Shown here: positions 25,454 through 37,715 of the stretch, piece by piece | Layout of the letters: every line of letters begins with the position of its first letter | Numbering within the stretch: the first letter of the stretch is position 1 | DNA from: Gibbula magus | Taxonomy: Eukaryota > Mollusca > Gastropoda > Trochida > Trochidae | Length of the DNA stretch: 64,000 nucleotides | Reading direction: 5' to 3' | Assembly (NCBI GenBank): GCA_936450465.1 | Contig: OW388296.1 | Coordinates: 17,588,526 to 17,652,525 of the forward strand | Notes under the pieces: generated by a model | Database searches by the model: none | What the model was told of the DNA's origin: nothing | The model's input: only the letters and a program-made list of their open reading frames with translations | Program-made: the position numbers and the translations under genes

Positions 25454-28400
25454 ATGGGGTTACAGAAGCTGCTCCTCTTAATTGTTGTGAGTAATTTTGT
25501 TTAATTAATGTAATAAATTAATTTTTTGAAATTTAATATATGCATGAATTATGGTATTGTTATATAAATTTGTCATCTTCAATAGACAAGTGTTCGAGCG
25601 TTGTAGTGGTAATAAAGTAGTGTACACAATTCAATTGATGTTGCTCTTCTTTTCTTATGCTTGAAAACGGTATAAGAATTTATAACGAAACGTTGCGCGT
25701 CCTGTGATGTTTGTTAGTGATGTTATTAAGTGAATAACAAAATATGAATATCCATTACAGTTTGCACTTTATTGAATAGTATAGAATTTACTTTTTCTTT
25801 ATTGTAATAATTAATCAGATTGTTTTTCAAATTCAAATTTTTTAAAAGTACATTGTTAATATGAAACCGTATACTTCATATAAGCCTTTGCATGATTATT
25901 GGTTTTCGTAATATGACCCATTCTAAAAATAAAAAAACGAATCCAATTTTTTTCAAATGATTTGAAAATGTTAAACGACACTGGACCCGAGTTATGAAAT
26001 AGCCTACTTTTAGAATTCAGTGACACAATTTAGAATTAACTTGAAATTTCAAGGAAGTTTTATAAACGTTAAATATCTATGCCTGTAATATTTCTGACGA
26101 GCGGAGAATAATTGATATTTTCCTAATTTCTTGCAGGGGTTCTTGATGGTGGACGTGTGTCATGGCCAGAATGCATTCGTGGACGGTCGAGGTGAGAGCT
26201 TCAGTTGACGTAAATCCATGGAAAATGTATATTTCATACAACGCCATCTTGCTTTGTCTTTTTCATTTACAAACTGCGGCCGGGGAGCCTTAAATTCTAA
26301 TGATAAGAAAAGGTGCATTTGTCATGCTGACAATAAACATTCTTCAACATATAACAGTTCAACAAAGTAGACACTCACGTGATGTAGCGCTCTGATTGGT
26401 GAACTGAACAAAGCCTGGGTATTTGTTTTTAAATTAGCCAATCAGATAAGGTTGTGAATTGAGAGAATAGTTTATCATCGCGCTGATGATCTCATCGCTA
26501 AAATTGCAGATTGTTATGTGGCCAGTAACATAGAAGACATTCCATGTCGGCACGCAAACACCTGCCATTTTCAATTCAGGTGAACGGAGAATAAATGTAT
26601 AATGCCTTCGACTTTAATCTTGATCTAACGAAGTATTTGTTAGAATTATTCATACGTTTTCAAATATAAATTTTTCTTCAAAATGGGCTTTGAATCAAAA
26701 CTCTCTGCTGTACAGATCCATCAATGAACAGGTTTTGTTCGATGATGTATCTGAACATTTACTTGTTTTAGTGAAACGAAATTCATTCATTCAAGAAAAG
26801 AATTGATTCCTCATGTTTTAAGAAAGTCTCTGCTCATTTCTTTTTCTTTGTTCTTTTCTGATTGTTAAAGAAACTGTAGGTAAATTGGATACTAATTTAT
26901 TCAAAACGTTTCTCGATGTAATGCTATCTTTATTAATTGAAAAAATAGTTTGTGTATACAACGAGCGAACGATATCAAATCATTTACAATTTTGATAAAA
27001 ATGATGTTAAAGGGGCAGTAGCACGTTTTTTGCAAAATTTATTTTTCAAATTTACCATTTATAATGATAGTTTATGTCATTTAAATTAATTTTAGAGGGT
27101 AAAACATCTTATTACACAAACCAATTATCTGTAGTGGTAAAAACTATGTTGCGTATAAAGCAAAAAGTGCATGGCGGCCATTTTATTGTGAACACAATTT
27201 ATTATTTTGTATTACAAAAAAAACGATTCCCATGGCTTAACCAAAACATCTACACTCATTTTAAACTTTATTTTCCGAAGAGAGAAGGATGTTTTACTAT
27301 TGGTGAAATTATTTGAGCAAAAAAACGTGCTACTGCCCCTTTAAATGAAATGAAATGGAGCATCACAGTTCTTTTGATACTAAGTTCAATTTCGGATTCA
27401 AGGGCCATAACTCCGTAAAAAAATAATATTTCGGAACTGGTTTTCGAACTCGATGAAGAGTATCATCTGGACTACCTCCATATTAAATTTCATTCACCTA
27501 GATGTAATAGTTTCCGAGAAAACTTGTCCCCATTGGAGCATCAGAGTTCTTTTGGTACTAAGTTCAATTTCGGATTCAAGGGCCATAACATTAAATTTCA
27601 TTCACCTAGATGTAATAGTTTCCGAGAAAACGTGTCCCCATTGGAGCATCACAGTTCTTTTGGTACTAAGTTCAATTTGGGATTCAAGGGCCATAACTCC
27701 GTAAAAATTAATATTTCGGAACTGGTTTTCGAACTCGATAAAGAGTACGGTCATGAGTACTCACAACCAAAATTTCATTCACCTAGGTTGAACAGTATCC
27801 GAGAAAACTTGTCCCCATTGAACACAATAAAACTAAGTCCTAAAAGTGACGTTTCAATGGAAACGACACAAAATTTAAATCTCAGAAAATTGACAATTGT
27901 CCTTGCGCGATCGGAAGAACATGGTTAACATCTGTACAAAGTTTGGTTGATGTACCCCTATACGGTTTTTGAGAAAATTGACCGGACGGAAGGACGGAAG
28001 GACAGGCGGACGGACGGAATGACCACTAGTATATACCCCCGCTTAATTCGTAGCGGGGGTATAATTATATACCAGTACTCTATGCTATTAGTTCAGAAAC
28101 AGTTGATTTATAGCTGTGACATCATAGTGACAGAACTGCCGTCACAATGGTATTTGACCTAGTTTAAATTGCGAAAATCGAAGTGTGATTAATTTCACAT
28201 GAGCAATAAACATAATATTAAACCAGCTCCCGTGAAATACCAATTTATCAAACTCGTGAAGATCAAATAATATTACAATGAATGCAGTTTTGTTTCAGAT
28301 TCTTCTAACAATTCAGTTAGATTTAAATGGTAATGATATAAGATCGATCATTGTTGACATATACATTAAGTGAGCAACACAATTTTTATGATCAGGAGCG

Positions 28401-29313
28401 TCACAGTATTTCACCATGCATCATTCGTATAATAATTCACTTTCCCTTCCAGAGTGTATCAGAGGATACGAGAACATGCGAGGTAGGCTATCTTCCATTG
28501 GATTGGTTGCCTTCCTAACTGCCTCTTTTAAAAATGAGAAGACTGTTTCAGAGAGTGTTACTAGAAATTTAAGTACTTAGAACGTATGTTATGGGTTTTT
28601 CCAATGTCTAAATATTTAGTTTGGATATGTAGAGCTACTCAGTTACGCATAAATCAACTCAAACTATTTTCCAACTGCATGGTTGTCTTATTTAATAAAT
28701 ATACCATTAACTATCGATATCATGCAATGATTTTATAACATAAATACCTTGACCAGGCAATTGTCAAACAACTTACAACTCTTAATTCAATCTGGAATGA
28801 TATCGTTATAATTGCTATCGATAATCACACAAATTTTCTAGATAACGGTTTACGAAGATCTTCGATTATTTACACCGAAAGCAGTGTGCATCAACTGGTT
28901 CAATGGGCAATGTCTCCAACAATACCATTAATTTATATTAGAAGTTAATAAAGAGTTCAGTTTATGTTAATTAAGTTGCTCACAATATACTGATGGCAAA
29001 CATTTTAATCACAATTGTAAACATTACAAACAAATGAAAGGTTGTACATCTAAACTACAAAATGGACAGTTACATTCCGTTACATTAATATTTGACCGTC
29101 TTCTTTCATTAATCTCAACATTCCGCATGTAACTTTATATTTCTAGACCCGCCAACACGCCCTCCGCCATGTCCTTCCTTCCGGACAGAGTCAGGTCAGT
29201 GCTTTGTGGGCGATCAGGAGTTCACTCGAATACAATGTATCAGGATGTTTCGCCCAAGGGGATACCGGAAATTGAAGAAGGGATATGTGCTCCCTTGGGT
29301 TAGACCCTTGTAG
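25454..29313 (+). CDS. Small secreted, four-cysteine cationic peptide, four exons
   Basis: Exons are 25454-25486, 26137-26191, 28453-28482 and 29147-29313 (stop TAG). Every border is GT-AG (GTGAGT, GTGAGA and GTAGGC donors; TTGCAG, TTCCAG and TTCTAG acceptors) and phases 0, 1, 1 join without error to 94 residues. Residues 1-21 (MGLQKLLLLIVGFLMVDVCH...) form a clear signal peptide. The mature part has four cysteines (C31, C48, C58, C70), enough for two disulfides, a proline-rich bend (PPTRPPPCP) and a very basic end (R72, R75, R77, R80, K81, K83, K84, R92). ATTAAA at 29361 could be the polyadenylation signal. I do not recognise the family. The build fits an antimicrobial peptide, a hormone-like or neuropeptide precursor, or a shell/mucus protein; a choice is not possible from sequence alone. 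Confidence 0.72.
27011..27340. mobile_element. piggyBac-like MITE, 330 bp
   Basis: The termini AGGGGCAGTAGCACGTTTTT and its complement (AACGTGCTACTGCCCCT) are inverted for about 20 bp and flanked on both sides by TTAA (27007-27010 and 27341-27344), the target-site duplication of piggyBac-type elements. The inside has a frame of about 80 codons without resemblance to a transposase. It sits in an intron of the secreted-peptide gene. A related end (AAAGGGGCAGTATCATCATA) occurs at 40452. Confidence 0.82.
27346..28065. repeat. Internally repeated GACGG-type interspersed element
   Basis: Three diverged copies of a unit with TTTCATTCACCTAGATGTAA, CCCCATTGGAGCATCA and GGATTCAAGGGCCATAAC, followed by GACGGAAGGACGG repeats at about 27984-28022 and the hairpin CCCCCGCT ... 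AGCGGGGGTATAA (28036-28062). A relative with the same ending is at about 40970-41570. Confidence 0.75.
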
Positions 29314-29980
29314 CAGGAGAATTGGACGTCTGTGTGGATATACAGTTACACAAATTTACGATTAAAGACGTATTTCATATGTCGACCACAAAGTTACGAC
29401 CTATCGTAACCCGCATTGGGTGTTCCGGTTACGGTCATTTGTAGTCGAGTGCTGTTAAACATCTTTGGAGTAGAAGCGACAACTCTAGAGAGCGATCTTA
29501 AGGGTAGCCATCAGCCAAGTGTTTTGCAAGAGGAACTTACAGCTACAATTAACTATCAACCGTAGACAATATTGCGAGATGATGTGAACCGCTCCATAAA
29601 CCAATCTTCGAACACGACGTTTTCAGATGCAGTGACGATTGTTTTGTTCGTGGAATTTGAGACTTTTTAAAATAACTCCGAGAGTATGTGACTCTATACT
29701 GAATCTGTTGGTTGCCGACAACAGGTGAACTGACAGACTGGGTTGTTGCCGTTTTATGGCAATGTAGACATGAGGCGTTGTATGGTTTTTTTCGAGCAGA
29801 CTTGACAAACTATGGAATCCCGAGTTCGCAAAAAGCACATTTATCAAAGATTCTTAGCAGTGGGACCATTCCTAAACGAAAATAAAGTCGTCGTTTGGCC
29901 ACTGGTAGAGATTTTCTGACTCGTATTTTCGCATCCTCGGATTTTTCCTGTCTATCAGGGTCCATAACGTTACCGTATCC

Positions 29981-30195
29981 GCAACTTCCCAATGCAAGGC
30001 ATAATTCTTGCCAGTCTCCATTACTGGCTGAATTAGGTTATGCAGTATTTCTTTAAGATCTATGTCCTTCGAAATCCGGGCCCACTGTGTAGCGATCCAC
30101 TATCTTTGCACGGCAAAGCGAGGGAAATACTGCAAGGCCAGTAATTAAGACTGGCAAGAGTTATGCCTTGCATTTGGAAGTTGCTGTATTCGAAG
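29981..30195. repeat. Inverted repeat, 48-bp arms
   Basis: GCAACTTCCCAATGCAAGGC at 29981 is mirrored by GCCTTGCATTTGGAAGTTGC near 30185, and the match extends about 48 bp per arm with four or five mismatches around a spacer of about 100 bp. It is probably a remnant of a foldback element. The surrounding 29.3-30.9 kb holds no recognised gene. Confidence 0.7.
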
Positions 30196-30917
30196 CTGAA
30201 TGGTTACTTATTATATTCATGTACATAGTAAGCAGGAAATATATTTCTACTGAAATCCCATCAAGGACAATGGCAGCTTGATTCCTTAGTATTATCTTCG
30301 CATGCGAAAAGTGGCGATGGAAATCCTTTTATGACACGACGATGCGACATGTCGATGGCGGCGTGAAGGGAGAGTTGAAGACACGTATTCACCACGAAAA
30401 TGAACTTAAATCAGCAAATCATTAATTTGTCAATCTACGTGACTTTTTATCTAAACTTGCGCCATACAGAATTCATAGACTTGGTTGCGCAACTGTGTTC
30501 GTCCAAGCATGTGGCTATTTCTGAATCGTTAACTTTTACCCATGGGTCAGGCGAACTCAGTGTCAATATGAACTCAGTGTCAATATGAACATATTCCAAG
30601 ATGGGTCCTACATTCGCATGTCAACGATATCGTTGCCTTCTACCAGCCTCGCAACTTACGCGGATGCTGTTGGCCCCTGTGAAAATTCTGGCCATCTTCG
30701 CGCGAAATTCGAATTCATCATTTCGCGTTGCAATTGGCATCTAGTAACAGTGTGAAGCCACCATAACATAGCTACGTGTACGAATATTAAGTAAGTATGT
30801 GTACGCTCAATGGATTCAGTTACATGTATATATATTTTCAATGTTTAGTTTAATAAATCGTTACAAATAATTCTCTTATATTATTTTCCGTCTTCAAATC
30901 GCCGAACTCATGAGATA

Positions 30918-31842
30918 TACACTAAACGCCAAAAGAAACGTTACCCCACTTCTTTTTTAAAAAACATTTTAAGTATCAAAGATATTTGAGAAATGAATGG
31001 TTCAAAAGAAAGCTGAATATGCTAATAACACGTTTAAAATTCCTGATGGATTCAATTTGTTAAAATTTTCCGGTTTTCGACCAGGTTGGTAGTAACCAAT
31101 AACCATACGGCGACATCTAAACGCATTGGCAACATCGTTGTTGGTCGACACCCATCTGCAACATCCCCAGAGCTCTTTCTCTTTCTCCACTTCTCAATTT
31201 AATCGCGGCATGCTTTCGTACATGTGTACCATATCATGCAAAGTAGGCACCTTTTATACCCTGTAGACGCATTCAGTTCATGCAAATGCTGCTGGAATTT
31301 TGCTACATTTGAGTGTGATAATGCGTTTGGGTGATAAAAAAAAATTAAAAGTTTTCATTTTCAAGCAAAAATGTTCACATAAATAATCGTCTGTGTTCCT
31401 AAATACTATTAAGTCATTTGACAACGCAGTAAACTCGTTTTCACTAAGGTAAATTACGAGAAAAGATCTTTAATAACTAGAAATATACATTTCATAAGTT
31501 TCACACTTAAACTTACTCAATAACAGTATTTTCATCGTTTAGGGGATGATGTAAAGCATACAACCTTTTTGTCTAGTCACAAAAGTAAAAGTTTACTTTC
31601 AACTTCTTCTGGACATCTAAATCACATTTATTGGTTACTACCAGCCTGGTCGAAAACCGGACAATTTTAATCTTCGTAAGAAGCTGCATTTTGCCTAATA
31701 TGAATCCATCAGGAGGTTTTTTTACGTGTTATTAGCATAAAGCTACGTTATTAAGCTTTCTTTTGAACCATTCATTTCTCAAATATCTTTGATACTTATA
31801 AAAAAAAGAAGTGGGGTAACGTTTCTTTTGGCGTTTAGTGTA
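30918..31842. mobile_element. Non-autonomous Tc1/mariner-like element with long TIRs, 925 bp
   Basis: The left end CACTAAACGCCAAAAGAAAC is mirrored by GTTTCTTTTGGCGTTTAGTG on the right, each flanked by TA. Inverted similarity continues inwards for about 165 bp on each side, including TCAAAGATATTTGAGAAATG and GGTTTTCGACCAGG. There is no transposase frame. The CCAAAAGAAAC terminus is shared with elements at 38.6 and 63.2 kb. Confidence 0.8.
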
Positions 31843-31898
31843 AACGCATTTGCAGTCGTATGTACCTGTGGTGTCCACTACGCATATATACACACATC

Positions 31899-32446
31899 CT
31901 CGATAATCCAGCGCTATTGTTCCGATAAATCTACACACAAGCGCTGGAAAACAGTAAGGGTATTTATCCCTCACCTAGTTACCTCCTCTTGGGTCCATGC
32001 TATCCAATCAGAAACGAAACGAAACGCAGACACTATCTGCGTAAACAACTCGACCAATCAAACGCGTCTTTTATCACTACCGTTGTTTATAGAAACAAAC
32101 ACGGCGGCGCCGACTCACTCGATTACGATAAAGTTTGTAACAAATTCACCGTAGAAAACCTGACAGAAACTCAAAAGAAAGTTTTAAGAAATCTGTACGT
32201 GAAGAAGAATGTATTCATGTCCATCAAAACGGGTGGAGGTAAATTCCTGTTCTACCAGGCGTTCCCAATCATCTGCGAAAGCCAAGATCCTAACACGAGA
32301 GTGCTTGTTATTTCACCCTTGATTTCAAGTGATCTCATTGGTTGTTAGAAAGCAAGCGTTTCGCTGAGTCATTGCGAAGGGAGGTAACTAGGTTAGGGAT
32401 AAATACCCTAACTGTTTTCCAGCGCTAATAGCGCTGGATTATCGAG
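31899..32446. mobile_element. Inverted-repeat element with captured helicase fragment
   Basis: The left arm (31899-31986: CTCGATAATCCAGCGCTATT, GCGCTGGAAAACAGT, AGGGTATTTATCCCT) is mirrored by the right arm (32375-32446: AGGGATAAATACCCT, ACTGTTTTCCAGCGCT, AATAGCGCTGGATTATCGAG). Between the arms lies a piece of coding-like DNA (see the helicase pseudogene). It starts about 55 bp after the neighbouring TIR element. Confidence 0.8.
32090..32348 (+). pseudogene. RecQ-like helicase N-terminal fragment
   Basis: The frame reads LTETQKKVLRNLYVKKNVFM, then SIKTGGGKFLFYQAFPIICE, then RVLVISPLIS and stops in the right arm of the surrounding element. This matches the start of a RecQ-type SF2 helicase core: the glutamine region, motif I (TGGGK followed by a large aromatic then FYQ) and motif Ia (SPLIS, normally continuing LMxDQ). 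The residue after GK is Phe and not Ser/Thr, so the Walker A loop is broken, and motifs II-VI are missing. A captured gene fragment is inferred; it cannot be an active helicase. Confidence 0.7.
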
Positions 32447-32452
32447 AATGAT

Positions 32453-33258
32453 ATACACATATAGCAGAAAATAATAAGGATATAATGATAGGTGATAGGT
32501 AATATTATATAGGTGTACTAAATGGCATATTTTCAGAATATTTTCAATTGAAGTTATGTAAGATATCAACTCCAATTTCATTACGAGTTGTTGCTTTTCT
32601 ATTGGTGGACAGTATATTCACAGTAGATGTCCCCAGCAATGCTGAGCATGTCCTTCCCGACCGGAAGCAGGGAGAAACATAGTTTCGAATATGACAAAAC
32701 TGATCACATTGTAATAAATTAAATTTAAAGGCTGCTGATAGATATCCCTGTGACCCATAGTTTGTGGAAGGTGTTGTTGCAACTACGAGTTGCGCCTGGG
32801 CAGAACGGACACTTCTTGTTTGTAGATCGAACGTGTTTTAAGGTAAGCGGTTGATGACTCAACAGAGAGTGCATTGTACTTCAGGACAAGCTCTTTGAAA
32901 CTGATCCGGTTCGTTACACGAGAGTCCTTTGTTCTGGACTATTTGTATGTGGGTGATTACACCAGACCCAAACTCAAGAGACTTACAATACTCGAGGTGC
33001 TTGTTACTTTTAAATTGATATTGCAAGTTTTGTTGAACAAGAACGTTGCCAGTGTTAGAAGTAGTTTGCTTCTTTGGTTATGTTGATATATACCAGGCAT
33101 GTTCCCACCATGAAGACGCCGATATGCTTCACATTTGTAACTCACAATACAGAGTGGCAGGGGAGTGTATAAACTGCAAGTAGCGGGTAAAGGATAATAT
33201 TGTCAAACATCGCCCATTAGCAATTATTGGAACACTGCACCTATGAAGTATCCCATCC
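32453..33258. other. Intergenic DNA downstream of deaminase A
   Basis: No gene or clear repeat is recognised. It probably includes the 3' untranslated part of deaminase gene A (minus strand). Confidence 0.35.
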
Positions 33259-33350
33259 TCATGTCGGGGAGTAGTATGTCGGCCCATTTACGGCCAGTCT
33301 GTTGAAGGAAGCCACGACGCCGTTTGGAGGACATCTTGTTGCTCCAAATT
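33259..33350 (-). CDS. Deaminase A, last coding exon
   Basis: An acceptor TATTCGCAG precedes 33350, and the exon runs 92 nt to TGA at 33259. With the G left over from the main exon it begins EFGATRC and ends TYYSPT. Exons of the same start and design occur at 40689-40780 (copy B) and 63332-63429 (copy D), and those two end YHSPR, so this is a conserved family tail and not chance. The intron from here to the main exon is 889 bp. Copy A's tail has drifted most (NGVVASFNRLAVNG where B and D keep a QNxVxAFxNxL pattern). Confidence 0.7.
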
Positions 33351-34239
33351 CTGCGAATACATATGATAGAACATTTAGCAAGAGAAATAACATCACAAAA
33401 CAAAAAAAATTATGAAGACTGATCTTCATTCAATTCTTTACATAAGCTTTATTCAAAACCATGTGTATACAATCCATTCAGCATTTCTGGTTTTAAATAG
33501 AGGATAATGTTTATCAATATCAACTAGATGGTAAAAACGTAAAACAGATGTCTCCCCCTTCACCCAATTCACCGTAGAAACCCAAACCAATTAGTTTTTT
33601 ATTATAAAGTTATTACCCTTTAAAATACAAAGTACAAATTGTTACAATGGAAACAGGAAAAATAGAACTGAAGAAAGTTCAAACGCCCATAAGGTATATC
33701 TTTATGAAATGGGGAGACATCAAATTTGGTGAGGAGTGATCAAGTAGTAGCTAGGGATGTAAACCCTAACCTTCAAAAGACAAAGTTCAGTTGTTGCCAA
33801 GGTAAGAGCAACTCAAAATTGAAAACAGTTAATACCCACATCTTTATGATATTGATTTGCTGAGGAATTATAAAGTAGTTTTAGAGTTATGCCCTAGAAA
33901 CGATAGGAACTCCGACGCTAACAGAAAGACAAACGCCAATTTCAACGCCAACTCAACCAAACACATTACGTCCCCCAATCCTCCGAGGAGAGCCATTATG
34001 AGAAGAAGACGTCGTGAAAAGGTCAACGTCAAAAAGTGGACGTGAAAGAAAAGGTCAACTCAAAAAGTTGACGTGAAAATTACCATTACAATAGTTATTG
34101 ATAACTATAGAAAACCATACAATACTAGGCCATTTAAACGGTTACATATTTTGAAGTTAACAAAGAATGAGTATATAACTGAAATTAAAGGATTTCTGGC
34201 ACCAAGCCATGTATTATCAGCCAATACAACATGTCATAC

Positions 34240-36468
34240 CTTTTAACCTGTTGAACATTTGAGCTGCACTTATATCTGCCTTTAAGCGCCCACATCCAAG
34301 ATATTTGGGTATGATACCTCTCCCGACCTCCATCTCAAGGGCGCGGAGAAGTGTCATCCACGTGATTTCGTTGAATGTGTACATAGCCAAACCTCCCTCC
34401 ATGAGTTTCAACATCAAGTCTCTGTTGTAACAGTGCTCTTCAGTCGACAGCCATGAGAGGTTACCTTGTGGTGCAGCAATGTCCCAATACAGTTTGTACA
34501 GCGACACGAAATGAATGGTAATCTTTACTCGTAGCCCAAATTTTGCAAAGTCGTTGAAGAGGAGGCAGTATTTCTTTGAACAGTCTCCACAAGGGCTATA
34601 GTTCTGGAACACCTCCACGTGAATAATCGTGGATGGGTCATACATTTCCCCCACCCTTTCTGACAAAAGTACCCGCGATAAATAGTCAATCATCGTTGAT
34701 TCAGCATGGGTGTGCCTTGTGTGATCCGATGAAAAGAGTTTAGCCACAGGGTCGCCAAATATAACACAGACCGCTACACCTAAGCGTGGTCGTTCTGCTG
34801 CAGGCAATCCAGTTACCCAAAATATTTCAAACAGCTCCTTGGTGTTCATTTGCCTCTGCTCATCGTGATTCCAGATAATGGACATTGGTCTCAGAGCTTC
34901 TTTAGAAATGTGCAGATTGAACATCAGGTCCATTGACATCATCGACTGAACCACAGTTTGAAATTCCCCGGTAACGTCTCCATGTGACTCTCTAGTCATA
35001 ATGGCCGTTAGACGTACTTGGTAATCCCTTGCAATGACCACGGCGGCTGCGTTATGGACGTCTAGAGAATGGACTGCCATTGTTGACAGGATGGATTTGT
35101 AGATGTATTGGAATAACGTAGACACGTGGTTATTGCTTTGGAAAGATGTAGATGATCCCTGTAATGCCACTGATCTGTTGAATCCATCTACTGGAAGTAA
35201 ATGTTGGTTTATGGAGCTTATTCTTAACGATGTCCTCAGAAGCATATCTTTAGTGTCCAATATTATTGTAGACATTGCTCTTCTGGTTGAATCATTAGCA
35301 AAGTGCCCTCTAAACGATGTGCGCCAATGATTATCATCGTTCGATCTCCCATGGGGTAGCAATGGTCTCAGGTTACTATTTGGCACAGGATGTTGATATG
35401 CAAAGTTCTGATGAAGAGCATTAAAAGGCTGACTGGATTTTGGAAAGAATAAAGACATTTTAGTTCTTGTTTGGTGCTCTCCATTACCTATTCTTCCACT
35501 TTGTACAACAGTGTTGTTGAACCTTCCTGGATTTCCAGTTCTATCATCCACATGACTCATTCTTCCATAGCGAAGGTTTGATCCCGTAAAATGATTTGGG
35601 TTTTGTCTCAGGTGTTCTGGCGCTTGTCGTGATTGCACTTCACGATAACCCATGCAGGTCAATTCAGCATGAAACTGTGCATCATTTAGGTAAGGGTACT
35701 GAATCTTTCTTCTTGAATCTTGTTCTTCGTGATACTGAATCATTCTGTTTGCATCATTTTGGTGAGGGTAGGGAACCATTCTGCTTGCATCATTCGGCTG
35801 TTGAGGGTATGGAATCGTTCTGACTGTATCATTTTGATGTGGGTATGGAATCATTCTTTTTGCATCATTTTCGTGAGGGTATGGAATCATTCTGTTTGCA
35901 TAATTTTGGTGAGGGTATGGAATCATTCTGCTTGCATCGTTCGGCTGTTGAGGGTATAGAATCATTCTGCTTGCATCATTTTGCTGTTGTTGTCGAATCA
36001 TTCTGCTTGCATCATTTTGGCGAGGGTATGGAATCATTCTGCTTGCATCATTTTGGTGAGGATATGGAATCATTCTGTTTGCATAATTTTGGTGAGGGTA
36101 TGGAATCATTCTGTTTGTATCGTTCGGCTGTTGAGGGTATGGACTCGTTCTGATTGCATCATTTTGGTGAGGGTACGGAATCATTCTGCTTGCATCGTTC
36201 GGCTGTTGAGGGTATGAAACCATTTTGCTTGCATCATTCGGCTGTTGAGAGTATGGACTCGTTCTGATTGCATCATTTGGCTGTTGATGTCGAATCATTC
36301 TGTTTTCATAATTTTGGTGAGGATATGGAATCATTCTGCTTGCATCGTCCGGCTGTTGAGGGTATATTTGGCTTTTGATACTCTGTTCGACTCGTGTAAA
36401 TGGATTCGTTCTGTCTGACACTAAGAATACAAAACGGCGATTCTTAGATTTCTCTGACACTGATGTTT
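34240..36468 (-). CDS. AID/APOBEC-like cytidine deaminase with N-terminal coding minisatellite (copy A)
   Basis: One long exon (acceptor TTTTCACAG before 36468, donor GTATGA after 34240), 742 codons, joined to the last exon at 33259-33350. Order: residues 1-35 basic (SEKSKNRR, FLVSDRTNPFT); about 35-255 some 18 units of 12/13 residues such as NDASRMIPYPQQP and NYANRMIPYPHQ; a linker; a helical/beta region (about 450-560) of unknown type; then the deaminase core. The core has FEIFWV and LGVAVCVIFG strands, HAE at 587-589 (codons 34700-34708), VFQNYSPCGDC with C626 and C629 (34580-34594), and ITIHFVSLYKLYW. These are the zinc ligands and proton-shuttling Glu of AID/APOBEC enzymes, which deaminate cytosine in single-stranded DNA or RNA. 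No signal peptide is seen. The 5' exon is unknown; without a splice the frame is open to 36607. Function inferred: antiviral or anti-retroelement mutator. Confidence 0.82.
35650..36365 (-). repeat. Coding minisatellite of deaminase A (36/39-bp units)
   Basis: About 18 in-frame units. 39-bp units encode 13 residues ending PQQP and 36-bp units encode 12 residues ending PHQ. Both unit lengths are multiples of three, so copy-number change never shifts the frame. Positions 5-9 (RMIPY) are the most constant, while variants NDAIRTSPY and NYANRMI recur. The antisense strand is also open because of the repeat and should be ignored. Confidence 0.9.
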
Positions 36469-37624
36469 CTGTGAAAATTAAATTACAAATACATGTAGTC
36501 AATTTCATATATTGCACACTTAATGATGAAACATATATTTTCAAACAACTACATTTTGGGATCGTGTGGACGTAGTCAGTGAATTTAGGTAACTTATAGC
36601 TTAACACACAGATTCTGAAAAAAGTATTATTCTTAGAATATCACCGTTTTATTAAAAAATTAAAAGAAACTACGAGAAATTGGATTTTCTAACCTACTTT
36701 CATTTTTTTTTTATCAAACTCTAAGTGTTAGACTTGTTAGGTTATTATCCGTTTATGCTATATTCACACCAGGTCGCTTTACGTATATTAAAAAATGAAA
36801 CTTCACTATCAGGTAATACCCTTGGGAGATGACCATGTCGCTGTACAACCCTTACTAAGTCATTACTATTAAGTCACAATTCAACAAACAATAGTTTTAC
36901 CTTTATAAGTGTTTTACAACCAATTTAAATGCGAATTTTAAAACGATTTTTAAATGTCGGTGACATAAACCCATCAACAAAAGTTTATACAGGACAAACC
37001 GTAACTAGATCATAACTGAAAGACGTTCACTCGTACTTGCCTGATGTAGGTAAGGTCAAGTTAACCTAACTCTGCCCAGTCTATGTTGACAGTGCACCAA
37101 TATACCATACACGGTTATATTACCGGTACATTAGATATGTCAACACCTCTACTGTAACCCAGTTCAACTAGCACTCCCCATTGTCATATCTATAGTGTTA
37201 TTCAAAGAATATGTGTACTTTCTCTTTCCATTTAAGGCACCAATTCCAGGGAAGTTATCAGTTTATACTCATGAAAGCATTTCGTAGAACACAAACCTTT
37301 CCAAGTAGAACCCACCCCTTTCCAGATAAAGGTGAACGTGTCACCTGGAGCATGTTATTGACAACGTTAAGAGTACATTGTATGGCTATTGTGCAACTTT
37401 GTTTAAAACGTAAAAGTTTCGTGTTTCAAATACCTTTCACAGGATTTACGTGATCGATTCATATATATCTTCCGGAATGTTGATGCATTATGGTAGATTT
37501 TCAGGGTCTACGTAGCAAGTGACATGCTATCTAATGTTATGGTTATCGTATTTTGAGATTTCTATTATTAGTCATAACGATCACCTACTGTAGTAAGATA
37601 ATCGTAAATGGTGAGTGCATGTCT

Positions 37625-37715
<91 letters not shown>

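Noticed and set aside
35596..36217. Plus-strand frames opposite copy A
   Set aside because: Antisense shadows of the copy A minisatellite.
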